A stretch of 64,000 bases of DNA, taken from Bradyrhizobium campsiandrae. GTDB taxonomy: Bacteria; Pseudomonadota; Alphaproteobacteria; Rhizobiales; Xanthobacteraceae. The stretch is from contig NZ_JAANIH010000031.1 of the NCBI RefSeq assembly GCF_014529705.1, forward strand, positions 1 to 64,000, in the 5' to 3' direction. Each line of letters starts with the position of its first letter. The stretch's first letter is position 1. A program made the translations under genes and the position numbers. The notes beneath the pieces were generated by a model. The model saw only the letters and a program-made list of their open reading frames with translations, was not told where the DNA came from and ran no database searches. This document shows, piece by piece, positions 36,504-44,508 of the stretch.

Positions 36504-36637
36504 GCCGGTGGTGAAGAGCGCTGTTACTTCGGATCGCAAGGTCGAAGGTTCGACTCCTTCCGGACGAAAGTCCGTAGCTCAGCGATAGAGCATGCGACTT
36601 GCCCGCAAGGGCAGTGCAGCCTCGCTTGTTCCCCGGC
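36504..36637 (+). ncRNA. Y RNA-like module 4 with permuted tRNA-like domain
   Basis: The outer GCC (36504-36506) pairs with GGC (36635-36637). Bulge GGT is followed by GGTGAAGAG facing CTCGCTTGTTCCCC, then GCTG/CAGC. The insert has a T-arm GAAGG-TTCGACT-CCTTC. A closed acceptor stem CGGAC-GAAA-GTCCG is capped by a GNRA tetraloop. A D-arm TAGCTCAGCGATAGAGC follows, then a GCCC-GCAA-GGGC hairpin replacing the anticodon arm. It ends 26 bases before the rsr ribosome site, so it lies in the 5' leader of the rsr message or is processed from it. Confidence 0.82.
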
Positions 36638-36675
36638 ACCCATTTCCAAGCAAAATCAACCCAGAGGAGGCCGTC

Positions 36676-38001
36676 ATGGTCAGGCTCAACAAGATCGTTC
36701 GCGCCTTCACGCGTGAGGGCGCGCGCGCCGTCCGCTTCACGCCCGAGATGGAGCTGAAGCGGACGCTGATGAACTGCCTCCTGTGGGAGGACCAGTTCTA
36801 CGAGGACGGCGTGGCCATTGCCGATCGCATCAAGGCGCTCGTGCCGAAGGTCGCACCTGCCCGCGTGGCGCAGTTCGCGATCGAGGCGCGCGAGGTGATG
36901 AAGTTGCGGCACGCGCCGCTGCTGGTCATTCGCGAGATGGCCCGCAGCGAGAAGCACCGTGCTCTCGTAGCCGACACGCTTGCCCAGGTGATCCAGCGGC
37001 CCGACGAGATGACGGAGCTCCTCGCGATCTATTGGGCCGATGCGCTTGGGCCGATGCAACAGCGCAAGCGTCAGCCGGTCTCGGCGCAGGTGAAGAAGGG
37101 TCTCGCCCGCGCGCTGACCAAGTTCGACGCCTACCAGCTCGCCAAATGGGACCGCGACGGCGCGGTGCGTATCCGGGACGTGCTGTTCCTGGTGCACGCC
37201 AAGCCGAAGGATGCCGAGCAGGAAAAGGTGTGGAAACGGCTCGTCGACGGCGAGCTTGCCTCCCCCGATACCTGGGAGGTCTCGCTCTCTTCAGGCAAGA
37301 GCAAGCGCGAGACCTTCGAGCGGCTGATCGCCGAGAAGAAGCTCGGCGGCCTGGCACTGCTGCGCAATCTGCGGCTGATGCAGAACGCGGAAGTGCCGCG
37401 CGAGACCATCGCAGGCGCGATCGAGGCGATGCGGACGGATCGTATCCTTCCTTATCGCTTCATCACAGCGGCACGCTATGCGCCTGATTTCGAGCCCGAG
37501 CTCGAGATGGCGATGCTCAAATCGGTCAAGGACCATGTGCGGCTTCCCGGCCGCACCCGGCTCCTGATCGACGTGTCGGGCTCGATGTTCACGCCGCTCT
37601 CTGCGCAGTCGGAAATGACGCGTGCGGAGGCGGCCTGTGGTCTTGCCATCCTGGCACGCGAGATCTGCGACGAGGTCGAGATCTTCACCTTCTCCGACAA
37701 GGTGGTGAAGGTCCCTCCCCGCCGCGGCTTCGCGCTGCGGGATGCGATCATCAACTCGCAGGCTCATAGCGGGACCTGGCTCGGCAAGGCGGTGACGGAG
37801 ATCGACCGCAAGGGCGATCGCCTCATCGTCTTCACCGACGAGCAAAGCCACGACCGGGTGCCCGAGCCGAAGGCGCGTGGCACCATCGTGAACGTGGCCT
37901 CCTATCAGCACGGTGTCGGCCACGGCGCCTGGACCCGCGTCAACGGCTTCTCTGAGGCCGTGGTCGCGTGGATCGCGGCGTCGGAGACGACGCTGAACTG
38001 A
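36676..38001 (+). CDS. rsr: Ro60 orthologue Rsr (TROVE-VWA RNA-binding protein)
   Basis: A 441-residue protein. Residues 1-290 form the HEAT-repeat-like TROVE ring (VRLNKIVRAFTREGARAVRF, FAIEAREVMKLRHAPLLVIREMA, LARALTKFDAYQLAKWDRDG, LALLRNLRLMQNA). Residues 294-441 form a VWA domain with the MIDAS motif DVSGSM at 299-304. Ro60/Rsr binds misfolded RNAs in its ring and Y RNAs on its outside, and in bacteria couples to PNPase. It is shorter than Deinococcus Rsr (about 530). ATG 36676 has GAGGAGG at 36664-36670. Four Y RNA-like modules immediately upstream strongly support the assignment. Confidence 0.95.
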   Translation: MVRLNKIVRAFTREGARAVRFTPEMELKRTLMNCLLWEDQFYEDGVAIADRIKALVPKVAPARVAQFAIEAREVMKLRHAPLLVIREMARSEKHRALVADTLAQVIQRPDEMTELLAIYWADALGPMQQRKRQPVSAQVKKGLARALTKFDAYQLAKWDRDGAVRIRDVLFLVHAKPKDAEQEKVWKRLVDGELASPDTWEVSLSSGKSKRETFERLIAEKKLGGLALLRNLRLMQNAEVPRETIAGAIEAMRTDRILPYRFITAARYAPDFEPELEMAMLKSVKDHVRLPGRTRLLIDVSGSMFTPLSAQSEMTRAEAACGLAILAREICDEVEIFTFSDKVVKVPPRRGFALRDAIINSQAHSGTWLGKAVTEIDRKGDRLIVFTDEQSHDRVPEPKARGTIVNVASYQHGVGHGAWTRVNGFSEAVVAWIAASETTLN

Positions 38002-38015
38002 TGCGAAACGACAAC

Positions 38016-38044
38016 GGTCCCGGACGTGTAACGCGCCCGGGGCC
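38016..38044 (+). terminator. GC-rich hairpin after rsr
   Basis: GGTCCCGG (38016-38023) pairs with CCGGGGCC (38037-38044), with one G-U pair and a 13-base loop, 15 bp after the rsr stop. There is no U-tract, so it could be a rho-dependent end or a 3'-stabilising hairpin. Confidence 0.45.
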
Positions 38045-38105
38045 AGCGAAATATCTGAAATGATCCGACCGCCCCGGCTATGGTGATCGGCCGCACCTGC
38101 ATTCG

Positions 38106-38453
38106 TTATGTTACTCTCCTACTCCCATGGCCTTCGAACAGCCGTTGCGCCAACAACGCATGACCGAGCGTGCCGCCAGCGCGCACCGCCGCTGCGATCA
38201 ACGCGGCTTCGGCCACCTCCTCCCGCGTCGCGCCTGATTTCGCCGCCTGCGCCGTATGCACGTCGAGGCAATAGGCGCATTGTGTGGTGAGCGCGACCGC
38301 GAGCGAGATCAGCTCGCGATATTTCGGCGGGATCAATCCATCCTTGCGCTCGACCGCATGGTTGAACGCCAGGAATGCGTTGGCCTCGACCGGCGCCAGC
38401 GCGACGAAGGCCGGGATCGATTTCAAATCTTCGGGCGTTTGATAATGAGTCAT
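38106..38453 (-). CDS. AhpD-like carboxymuconolactone decarboxylase-family protein
   Basis: A 115-residue protein with the AhpD-type redox motif CAYCLDVH (CxxC...H) in the LTTQCAYCLDVHTAQAAKSGAT helix. AhpD-like proteins reduce peroxiredoxin or other thiol partners; classical decarboxylases of this fold lack CxxC. ATG 38453 has GAGGTGAG five bases upstream. A GTG at 38459 would overlap the sigma gene stop by four bases. It is third in a minus-strand trio with an ECF sigma factor and a DUF2892 protein. Confidence 0.88.
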   Translation of the reverse strand: MTHYQTPEDLKSIPAFVALAPVEANAFLAFNHAVERKDGLIPPKYRELISLAVALTTQCAYCLDVHTAQAAKSGATREEVAEAALIAAAVRAGGTLGHALLAQRLFEGHGSRRVT

Positions 38454-38455
38454 GC

Positions 38456-38977
38456 TCACCTCGTCAGATATTCACGCATCAAGGCGCGGGCGCGATGCAG
38501 GCGCGCTTTTACGGTTTGCCGCGTCACGTCGAGCGCTTCGGCGATTTCATCGATGGTCATTTCCTTGACGTCGCGCATCAGCGCCACATCGCGGTAGTGC
38601 GACGGCAGCGCCTCGAAGGCCGCGGCAACATCGATCCGCAGATCAGCCTCGCGACGCGCGAGCAATACGGCCTCCGCCTCGCTTTCGTCGATCGCCGGCG
38701 CAAGGCCTGCCTTGCGCGCGAGCCGCAGGCATTCGCGGCGGACGACGCTGAACAGCCAGGCCGACAAGGCCAACAGCGAGCGGATCGTGCCGACATGGCG
38801 AAACAGGATCCACAACGTCTCCTGCGCGGCGTCTTCGGCATCCGCGGAACTGCGGCAGGTCGCGCGCGCATAGCGCCTGATGTCCGGCTGCGCTGTCTGG
38901 AGCAGGCGCGCGATCGCCTTGGGATCGCCGAGCCGCGCGGCCTCGAACAGGTCTGGCGATATGGCCGCCGCACTCAC
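38456..38977 (-). CDS. ECF-type RNA polymerase sigma factor
   Basis: A 173-residue sigma factor. Region 2 includes RYARATCRSSADAEDAAQETLWILFRH, and region 4 includes LPSHYRDVALMRDVKEMTIDEIAEALDVTRQTVKARLHRARALM with a clear helix-turn-helix. There is no C-terminal extension of the SnoaL type. Start GTG 38977 has AGAGGGGG six bases upstream and overlaps the DUF2892 stop as GTGA. No anti-sigma gene is adjacent; the neighbouring AhpD-like gene suggests a redox-responsive regulon. Confidence 0.92.
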   Translation of the reverse strand: MSAAAISPDLFEAARLGDPKAIARLLQTAQPDIRRYARATCRSSADAEDAAQETLWILFRHVGTIRSLLALSAWLFSVVRRECLRLARKAGLAPAIDESEAEAVLLARREADLRIDVAAAFEALPSHYRDVALMRDVKEMTIDEIAEALDVTRQTVKARLHRARALMREYLTR

Positions 38978-39183
38978 GACATGCCCCCTCTTCCGAGCCC
39001 GGCCATCGCGCACATCGGGCAATAGCCGACGAGGCCGGTCAACGCGAAGCCGGCGCCACCGAGCGCGACCAGCCATGCCGGCGCACCGGTGAGATAGACT
39101 GATGCCGCGACCACCACGGCGAGCCCTGCGGCGACCCGCACCGCCTGGTGCAGGCCGCCGATATTCTTCCTGTAGAATGCCAT
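38974..39183 (-). CDS. DUF2892 small membrane protein
   Basis: A 69-residue protein with an N-terminal MAFYRKNIGGLHQAVRVAAGL, the DUF2892 signature, and two hydrophobic segments (AGLAVVVAASVYLTG, WLVALGGAGFALTGLVG). It ends YCPMCAMAGLGRGGMS, where a CPMC motif sits at the membrane edge and could bind thiols or metals. GGAGG precedes ATG 39183. It is first of a minus-strand operon with ECF sigma and AhpD-like genes, overlapping the next by four bases. Confidence 0.88.
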   Translation of the reverse strand: MAFYRKNIGGLHQAVRVAAGLAVVVAASVYLTGAPAWLVALGGAGFALTGLVGYCPMCAMAGLGRGGMS

Positions 39184-39278
39184 CACATCCTCCTGACAGC
39201 GCCGAGGCGAAATGCCTCGACAATCAAGAGGGCGCGATGGCGCAAAAGGATTCGCGGGCGCTCCAAATTTTTTCGTCG

Positions 39279-40463
39279 TCAGCCCGCAACGGCCTGGTAG
39301 GCGAGGCGCTTGAACTCGAAGAAGAACGGGTTCCAGAAGCCCATGTGGCGCTGGGCCATCAGGACGCCCGAGGTGTTGGCCTGCGGGCAGATCCACCAAT
39401 GGGTGCCGGCGAGGCCGCCCCACTGGAATTCGCCGATGGAATTTGGCGGATCGAACGGCGTCGGTGCAAAGGTCACGGCGCCGCCGAGCCCAAACCCCTT
39501 TCCGGGTATGGGACCGAGATTGGCGAAGCGGATGGTCTGGCCGTCAGGCAACTGGTTCTTCATCATCTGCCGCAGCGTCTCCGGCTTCAGCAGCGCATCC
39601 GGCCCCGGCACCAGTGCACGAACCAAGGCGAGCATGTCAGGCAGGGTCGAGACCAGACCGCCGCCGCCCGACAGCCGCGGGAACGGCCGCCGATAGGCCT
39701 GCGGATAAGGCAGATTGTCGGCGCGGGTGAGGCCCGGCTTCATCGGATCGAGCACGTCGGCGCCGGTATAGTGCGCAACCAGCCTGCCCTGCTGCGCTTC
39801 GGGCACGGAGAACCCGGTATCGGTCATGCCGAGCGGATCGAAGATGCGCGCCTTGAGGAAGGCATCGAGCGGCTGGCCCGACACCACCTCCACCACGCGG
39901 CCGAGCACGTCGGTCGCCACCGAATACTCCCAGGACATGCCGGGATGATAGGACAGCGGCAGATCGGCGAGCTTGTCGATCATGTCGGTCAGCGGCGTCA
40001 GCGGATTGAGCACCTGCGCATCGTTGTAGCCTTTGAACAGCACCGAGCCGGGATCGAAGATGCCGTAGCTGAGGCCGGAGGTGTGGGTCAGAAGGTGGCG
40101 GATCGTGATGGAGCTTTTCGCCGGCTCGACATCGGCAAGGCTCGAGGCGCCCTGCTTCAACACCTTGCGATTGCCGAGTTGCGGCAGGACTTTTTCGATG
40201 GGGTCATCGAGGCCGATGCGGCTCTCCTCGACCAGCAACATGATCGCGGAGGTGACGAAGATCTTGGTGTTGGAGAACGCGCGGAAAATATGGTCCGGCC
40301 GGAGCGCCGTCTTCGCCTCGCGGTCGGCAAAGCCGACGCATTGCTGATCGACCACTTCGCGTCCGCGCAGCACCGCCCAGGACACGCCAGGGATGATCTC
40401 CTGATCGACATAGCGCTGCATCGCCGTCCGCGCGGCGGAAAAATCTGACGTTCTGGTGTCCAT
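39279..40463 (-). CDS. Class C beta-lactamase-like serine hydrolase/esterase
   Basis: A 394-residue protein of the beta-lactamase/EstB family. The catalytic Ser-x-x-Lys is SNTK in IFRAFSNTKIFVTSAIM. ITIRHLLTHTSGLSYG is the typical downstream helix, and YSVATDVLGRVVEVVSG supplies the Tyr of the second motif. No signal peptide is seen, suggesting a cytoplasmic esterase or peptidase rather than an antibiotic-resistance enzyme. ATG 40463 matches the family N-terminus; the frame extends upstream without homology. Confidence 0.88.
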   Translation of the reverse strand: MDTRTSDFSAARTAMQRYVDQEIIPGVSWAVLRGREVVDQQCVGFADREAKTALRPDHIFRAFSNTKIFVTSAIMLLVEESRIGLDDPIEKVLPQLGNRKVLKQGASSLADVEPAKSSITIRHLLTHTSGLSYGIFDPGSVLFKGYNDAQVLNPLTPLTDMIDKLADLPLSYHPGMSWEYSVATDVLGRVVEVVSGQPLDAFLKARIFDPLGMTDTGFSVPEAQQGRLVAHYTGADVLDPMKPGLTRADNLPYPQAYRRPFPRLSGGGGLVSTLPDMLALVRALVPGPDALLKPETLRQMMKNQLPDGQTIRFANLGPIPGKGFGLGGAVTFAPTPFDPPNSIGEFQWGGLAGTHWWICPQANTSGVLMAQRHMGFWNPFFFEFKRLAYQAVAG

Positions 40464-40710
40464 AAATGCGCTCCACCCTGAATTGGTTCGCGATGGATAT
40501 AGCAACGAATCGGCCGCGGGGAAGCCCATTCGCATGAGGCGTGGACGACGCTGGTCACGCCCGCCTTTTTGTTTCGCCGCATGTTCGTACCCGCCCGAGC
40601 AACACAACGAAAACGCCAGAAATCCCTGCAGCAAGACCTCGTTAAGCGCGCGACCTTTAGCCTCATGGCCAAGTTCAGCGTATTTTCATGCTCACCAGGA
40701 GTGACCGGCA

Positions 40711-41271
40711 ATGACCTCGATCTCTGCAACGACCGCCAATTCCTACTCTCCCCTTGACCGCCTCAAGAGCGAGCTCACCAAGGAAGTCTCGGCAGGGACC
40801 ATCTCGTCGAGCGATGAATCCGCGCTATCGTCGGCGCTCGACGACATCGATTCGGCGATGAAGAGCGGCGCATCCAGCGCAAGCTCCTCGACGCCGCCCT
40901 CGGCTGACGAGATGCAGTCCAAGATCGACGATATCATCCAGAACGAGGTCTCGAACGGCAAGCTGACCAGCGATCAGGCAAGCGAGCTGAAGAACGTGTT
41001 TGCCAACACTTTCTCCGGCAGCGCCAATGGCACCGGCGGTCCGCCCCCGCCGTCGGACGGCAGCAGCGGTTCGTCGGGTACGACCAGCACGGACTCGACT
41101 TCGTCGTCCGATTCCTCGGCGAGCTCGTCGTCGGCCAGCACTGCGGAGCTGATGAAGGAGCTGATCTCGCTGCTTCAGAACGCGACCAGTCAGTCGACCT
41201 CCTACAGCTCCAGCGGCAACTCGGCGTCGTCCAACGCATCCAGTGCGCTGCTCGTCGACTACAAGACCTGA
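40711..41271 (+). CDS. Ser-rich hypothetical protein
   Basis: A 186-residue protein. The N-terminal half is helical with two similar segments, LKSELTKEVSAGTISSSDESAL and IDDIIQNEVSNGKLTSDQASEL. They look like an internal duplication related to EF-hand-like XVSxGxxSxxxxxxL units but lack calcium ligands. Residues 103-150 are a Gly/Pro/Ser/Thr/Asp tract of low complexity. There is no signal peptide, although the composition resembles exported or surface proteins. The ribosome site is AGGAGTGA. The family is not recognised. Confidence 0.7.
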   Translation: MTSISATTANSYSPLDRLKSELTKEVSAGTISSSDESALSSALDDIDSAMKSGASSASSSTPPSADEMQSKIDDIIQNEVSNGKLTSDQASELKNVFANTFSGSANGTGGPPPPSDGSSGSSGTTSTDSTSSSDSSASSSSASTAELMKELISLLQNATSQSTSYSSSGNSASSNASSALLVDYKT

Positions 41272-41301
41272 GACCGACAGCCCGGCGCACCCCGCCGGCT
41301 G

Positions 41302-41997
41302 TCACTCCTGCTTCATCAACACCGTGACGTGCAGGCGACGACGGATGCGCATGCCCTGGCGCTGGTAGAGCGCAATGGCGGATGTGTTGTGCGAAAACAC
41401 GTGCAGAAACGAAATTTCGCCGCGCGCCTCGATGTTGCGCGCGACGGCTGCGAGCAACGCTTGCGCGTAGCCGCGTCCGCGATAGTCAGGATGGACGCAG
41501 ACCGCCGTCATCTCGACGAACTTGCCCGGCTTCATCCGCTCGCCCGTCATCGCGACCAGCTCACCGCCGGCGCGGATACCGAGGAACGTGCCGAGCTCAT
41601 GCGTCCGCGCAGCGAACGGCCCGGGCTTGGTCAGCGTCGTCAGCGCCATCATCGCTGATACGTCGGCCTTGCCGAGCGTGACGATCTCGGCATCGCGCAA
41701 CGGGCTGTCCGCGGGGGAGCCGATCATCTGCTCGCCGGTCTCCGACAGCACGACCTTGAAGCCGGCGGGGACGTCCACCGGTTCCGGCGTGAACAGCGCC
41801 GCGACCTGCGAGGGCCCCAGCAAATCACCGAGCGCCGCAAAGCTTGCCGCGGACATGTCGACCATGTCGGCAAACGGCGTCATGTCCGCGGGATAGCGCA
41901 GTGCCCGCGGGCCGCCTTCGGCCAGATGCTTGTGGCTCGTCGTCAGCGCGCTCCAGATCGGGCGATCCAGCAGCCGCTCATCGCTGTCCGACACCGG
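41302..41997 (-). CDS. GNAT-family N-acetyltransferase
   Basis: A protein of about 231 residues. The C-terminal FR47-like GNAT domain has acetyl-CoA binding VCVHPDYRGRGYAQALLAAV, with FLHVFSHNTSAIALYQRQGM at the C-terminus. The N-terminal 100 residues form a second GNAT-like half of the duplicated family. GTG 41997 starts two bases past the upstream stop with AGGA nearby; a TTG at 42021 is possible and would overlap. It is probably co-transcribed with the Lin0512-family gene. The substrate is unknown. Confidence 0.87.
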   Translation of the reverse strand, partial: PVSDSDERLLDRPIWSALTTSHKHLAEGGPRALRYPADMTPFADMVDMSAASFAALGDLLGPSQVAALFTPEPVDVPAGFKVVLSETGEQMIGSPADSPLRDAEIVTLGKADVSAMMALTTLTKPGPFAARTHELGTFLGIRAGGELVAMTGERMKPGKFVEMTAVCVHPDYRGRGYAQALLAAVARNIEARGEISFLHVFSHNTSAIALYQRQGMRIRRRLHVTVLMKQE

Positions 41998-41998
41998 C

Positions 41999-42346
41999 TC
42001 AATCCTTGTCGAAGCTGACAATGACGGCCGCGTTGGCGATGAGGATGGGGTCGTTGGCTACTTCCGTGGCCGAGGGAATCTCCAGCCCGCCCTTGACCGC
42101 GGTGACGGTCACGGTGCCGTAAGGCAGCTCCCTGGCAACCGCCTCCTTGTCGACGGCCTCCGGGTTGGGCACGCCGATGGTGACATCGACAAACATGTCG
42201 TTCGCGGTCTTGTCGATCATCCTGAAGAAGCCGAGGCTCGAATGCCTGATCGCATCCGACACCGCGCGCTTCGCCGCCTTGGTGGCGTCCCGGCCATGAA
42301 CGTCGACGCCCATGCCCATCTCGGTCACACAACGAACGCGAGTCAT
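41999..42346 (-). CDS. Lin0512-family conserved protein
   Basis: A 115-residue protein with the family N-terminus RVRCVTEMGMGVDVHGRDAT followed by KAAKRAVSDAIRHSSLG and VDVTIGVPNPEAVD. These are hallmarks of the lin0512/TIGR02058 family, related in fold to ring-forming proteins of unknown function. It is broadly conserved in bacteria with no assigned activity. It is located between the ThDP enzyme and a GNAT gene on the same strand, 64 bp from the former. Confidence 0.85.
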   Translation of the reverse strand: MTRVRCVTEMGMGVDVHGRDATKAAKRAVSDAIRHSSLGFFRMIDKTANDMFVDVTIGVPNPEAVDKEAVARELPYGTVTVTAVKGGLEIPSATEVANDPILIANAAVIVSFDKD

Positions 42347-42410
42347 TTCATATTCCCGTGGTTGATTGGATGCTGAATGTCGGCGATCGCGGCTCGCGAA
42401 ACAAGTGCGA

Positions 42411-44075
42411 TCACGCCTTCGCCTTCTCATGCGCGCGCAGCTCGTCGACCAGCACCCGCACGTTCTCCGAATAGTCGATCGGGATCGAGACCAGATGCAC
42501 CCCGCCCTCCCTGAAGGCGGCGTCCAGTGTCGGGCCGAAGCTGTCGATGTTCTCGATGCGGTGCCCCTTGGCGCCGTAAGCCTTGGCATAGAGCGCGAAG
42601 TCGGGATTGCCGAAGGTCATGCCGTAATCGGCGAACTGATCGACCGCCTGCTTCCAGCGGATCATGCCATAGGCATGATCCTCCAGCACCAGTACGACGA
42701 GATTGAGCTTGAGGCGAACGGCAGTCTCCATCTCCTGGCTGTTCATCATGAAGCCGCCGTCGCCGGCGACCGCGAGCACGCGGCGATCGGGATAGAGCAT
42801 CGCGGCCATCATCGCCGATGGCAGGCCGGCGCCCATCGTCGCCAGCGCATTGTCGAGCAGCAGCGTATTGGCGACGCGGGTGCGGTAGTTGCGTGCGAAC
42901 CAGATCTTGTACATGCCGTTGTCGAGCGCGACGATGCCGTTCTCGGGGATGACCTGGCGGATGTCGTGCACGATGCGCTGCGGTGTCGGCGGCCAACGCG
43001 TCTCCGTGGCGCGGTCGGCGATGTGGCTGAGTATTCCTTCCCGCAAGGGCAACAGCGCCGCCGCCTGCGGCAGCTTGCCTTCGAGCCGATCGGCCAGGAG
43101 CTCCAGGCTCGGGCCGACGTCGCCGACGACCTCGGCGTCCGGAAAATAAACCAGCTCGACGCTCGCCGAGGTGTAGCTGACGTGAATTACCTTCGGCCCC
43201 GACGGCCCCATGATGAAGGGCGGCTTCTCGATCGGGTCGTGTCCGATCGCGACGATCAGGTCGGCAGCGTCGATGGCATCGTGGACGTAGTCGCGCTCGG
43301 ACAGCGCCGCGGTGCCCATATAGAGATTGGTGCCGCCGGGCACGGTGCCCTTGCCCATTTGCGTCGTGAAGAACGGGATGCCGGTGCGCCGCACGAAGCT
43401 CGCGATGCCGTGGGTCGAGCGCGGCCGGCTGGTTGCCGCGCCCATCATCACCAGCGGACGCTTTGCCGCCGAAATCATCTCGGCGGCACGATCGAGCGCG
43501 GCGCGGTGAGCAACGGGGATTTCGATCGGATGAATGGGGATCACGGGGACGACAGACACCTCGTCGCCCGCAATGTCCTCGGGCAGTTCCAGATGCACCG
43601 GACCGGGTCGCTCCTCCGTCGCCACGCGGAATGCATCGCGCACCACGGTCGGAATCGAGGAGGCGCTGACGATCTGCCGCGACAGCTTCGTCAGCGGCTT
43701 CATGGTCGCGACTACGTCCACGATCTGGAAGCGCGCCTGCCGGCTGCTCATGATCGGTTTCTGCCCGGTGATGAGGATCATCGGCATCGCGCCGAGATGC
43801 GCATAGGCCGCACCGGTGGAGAGATTGAGCGCGCCGGGGCCAAGGGTGGAAAGGCAGACGCCAGGCTTGCCGGTCAAGCGGCCATGGGTCGCCGCCATGA
43901 ACGCGGCAGCCTGCTCGTGGCGGGTCAGCACCAGCTGGATCTTGGAGGTACGCAGCGATTCGACGAGATCGAGATTCTCTTCGCCCGGCACGCCAAAGAT
44001 GCGGTCGACGCCCTCGTTCTCGAGCGCCGCGACGAACAGGTCCGATCCCTTGACTTTCCGTTCCTGCGCACTCAT
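42411..44075 (-). CDS. Thiamine-diphosphate enzyme, acetolactate synthase-like
   Basis: A 554-residue member of the acetolactate synthase/pyruvate oxidase family. The N-terminal PYR domain has FGVPGEENLDLVESL with the catalytic Glu region (RHEQAAAFMAATHGRLTG). The central domain is TPP_M-like. The C-terminal PP domain has GDGGFMMNSQEMETA, the GDG-x(n)-N ThDP motif. No regulatory-subunit gene is adjacent, so it is probably the catabolic single-subunit type rather than IlvB, but this is not certain. ATG 44075 has GGGAGG upstream. Confidence 0.9.
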   Translation of the reverse strand: MSAQERKVKGSDLFVAALENEGVDRIFGVPGEENLDLVESLRTSKIQLVLTRHEQAAAFMAATHGRLTGKPGVCLSTLGPGALNLSTGAAYAHLGAMPMILITGQKPIMSSRQARFQIVDVVATMKPLTKLSRQIVSASSIPTVVRDAFRVATEERPGPVHLELPEDIAGDEVSVVPVIPIHPIEIPVAHRAALDRAAEMISAAKRPLVMMGAATSRPRSTHGIASFVRRTGIPFFTTQMGKGTVPGGTNLYMGTAALSERDYVHDAIDAADLIVAIGHDPIEKPPFIMGPSGPKVIHVSYTSASVELVYFPDAEVVGDVGPSLELLADRLEGKLPQAAALLPLREGILSHIADRATETRWPPTPQRIVHDIRQVIPENGIVALDNGMYKIWFARNYRTRVANTLLLDNALATMGAGLPSAMMAAMLYPDRRVLAVAGDGGFMMNSQEMETAVRLKLNLVVLVLEDHAYGMIRWKQAVDQFADYGMTFGNPDFALYAKAYGAKGHRIENIDSFGPTLDAAFREGGVHLVSIPIDYSENVRVLVDELRAHEKAKA

Positions 44076-44182
44076 GTCGCCTCCCGCTTGCTGCTGGTTC
44101 CCGGTGCTTCGGGAGCGTGGGCATGGTAGCCACCTGAGCGGGATGCACAACTCACAAAGAGGCGCACCGCTACACCCTCGAC

Positions 44183-44260
44183 GTCATTGCGAGCGCAGCG
44201 AAGCGATCCAGACTGTTTCCGCGGAAACATTCTGGATTGCTTCGCTGCGCTCGCAATGAC
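44183..44260. repeat. 78-bp palindrome GTCATTGCGAGCGCAGCGAAG type
   Basis: GTCATTGCGAGCGCAGCGAA pairs with its complement TTCGCTGCGCTCGCAATGAC across the element, with inner GCGATCCAGA/TCTGGATTGC and TGTTTCC-GC-GGAAACA. Near-perfect self-complementarity over the full length suggests a recently dispersed intergenic palindrome. It lies upstream of the ThDP enzyme gene, so it could affect its promoter region. Confidence 0.85.
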
Positions 44261-44472
44261 GGAGTATGCAGTGGCAGCGTCGCTGCATTCGTTCGCATCT
44301 CTATCGCAGACACGTCTTAGCATCCTCGCGGCTTGTTCGCCCGAGTCTTGCTTCAACGTCTCACCCTCATCTTCCTTGGGCCGGTCGCGCAATCCATACG
44401 ATATTTCCGAATTTCGGCAACGCGGAATATTTTGGCGGCTGGTCTGGACCAACGAATGGCGTGTTTCGCCGA

Positions 44473-44497
44473 CGGGCCACGCAAGGATCGTGGCCCG
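44473..44497 (-). terminator. Hairpin downstream of the padR-like gene
   Basis: CGGGCCACG (44473-44481) pairs with CGTGGCCCG (44489-44497), 9 bp around a 7-base loop, twelve bases past the PadR stop on the minus strand. No T-run follows, so it is a probable but not certain terminator. Confidence 0.55.
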
Positions 44498-44508
44498 CCG
44501 TTCCGATA

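Larger units (their letters stand above)
44076..44508. other. Gene-less interval with palindrome, repeat fragment and terminator
   Basis: A 433-bp interval between two minus-strand genes. It holds the 78-bp palindrome at 44183-44260. About 44315-44371 reads like a fragment of a dispersed repeat that I recall from Bradyrhizobium intergenic regions (TTGTTCGCCCGAGTCTTGC). A strong hairpin at 44473-44497 follows the padR-like gene. Short frames present here show no domain or ribosome site. Confidence 0.5.

Noticed and set aside
36560..36600. A second tRNA start (TAGCTCAGCGATAGAGC)
   Set aside because: No anticodon arm or downstream T-arm follows; the matching T-arm is upstream.
36021..36637. CRISPR array, because of four repeated blocks
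   Set aside because: Repeats are paired 5'/3' blocks of different RNAs with variable spacing of about 80-180 bases and no constant spacer length.
38456..38977. ECF41-type sigma factor, because of an adjacent carboxymuconolactone decarboxylase-family gene
   Set aside because: The protein is only 173 residues and lacks the SnoaL-like C-terminal extension that defines ECF41.
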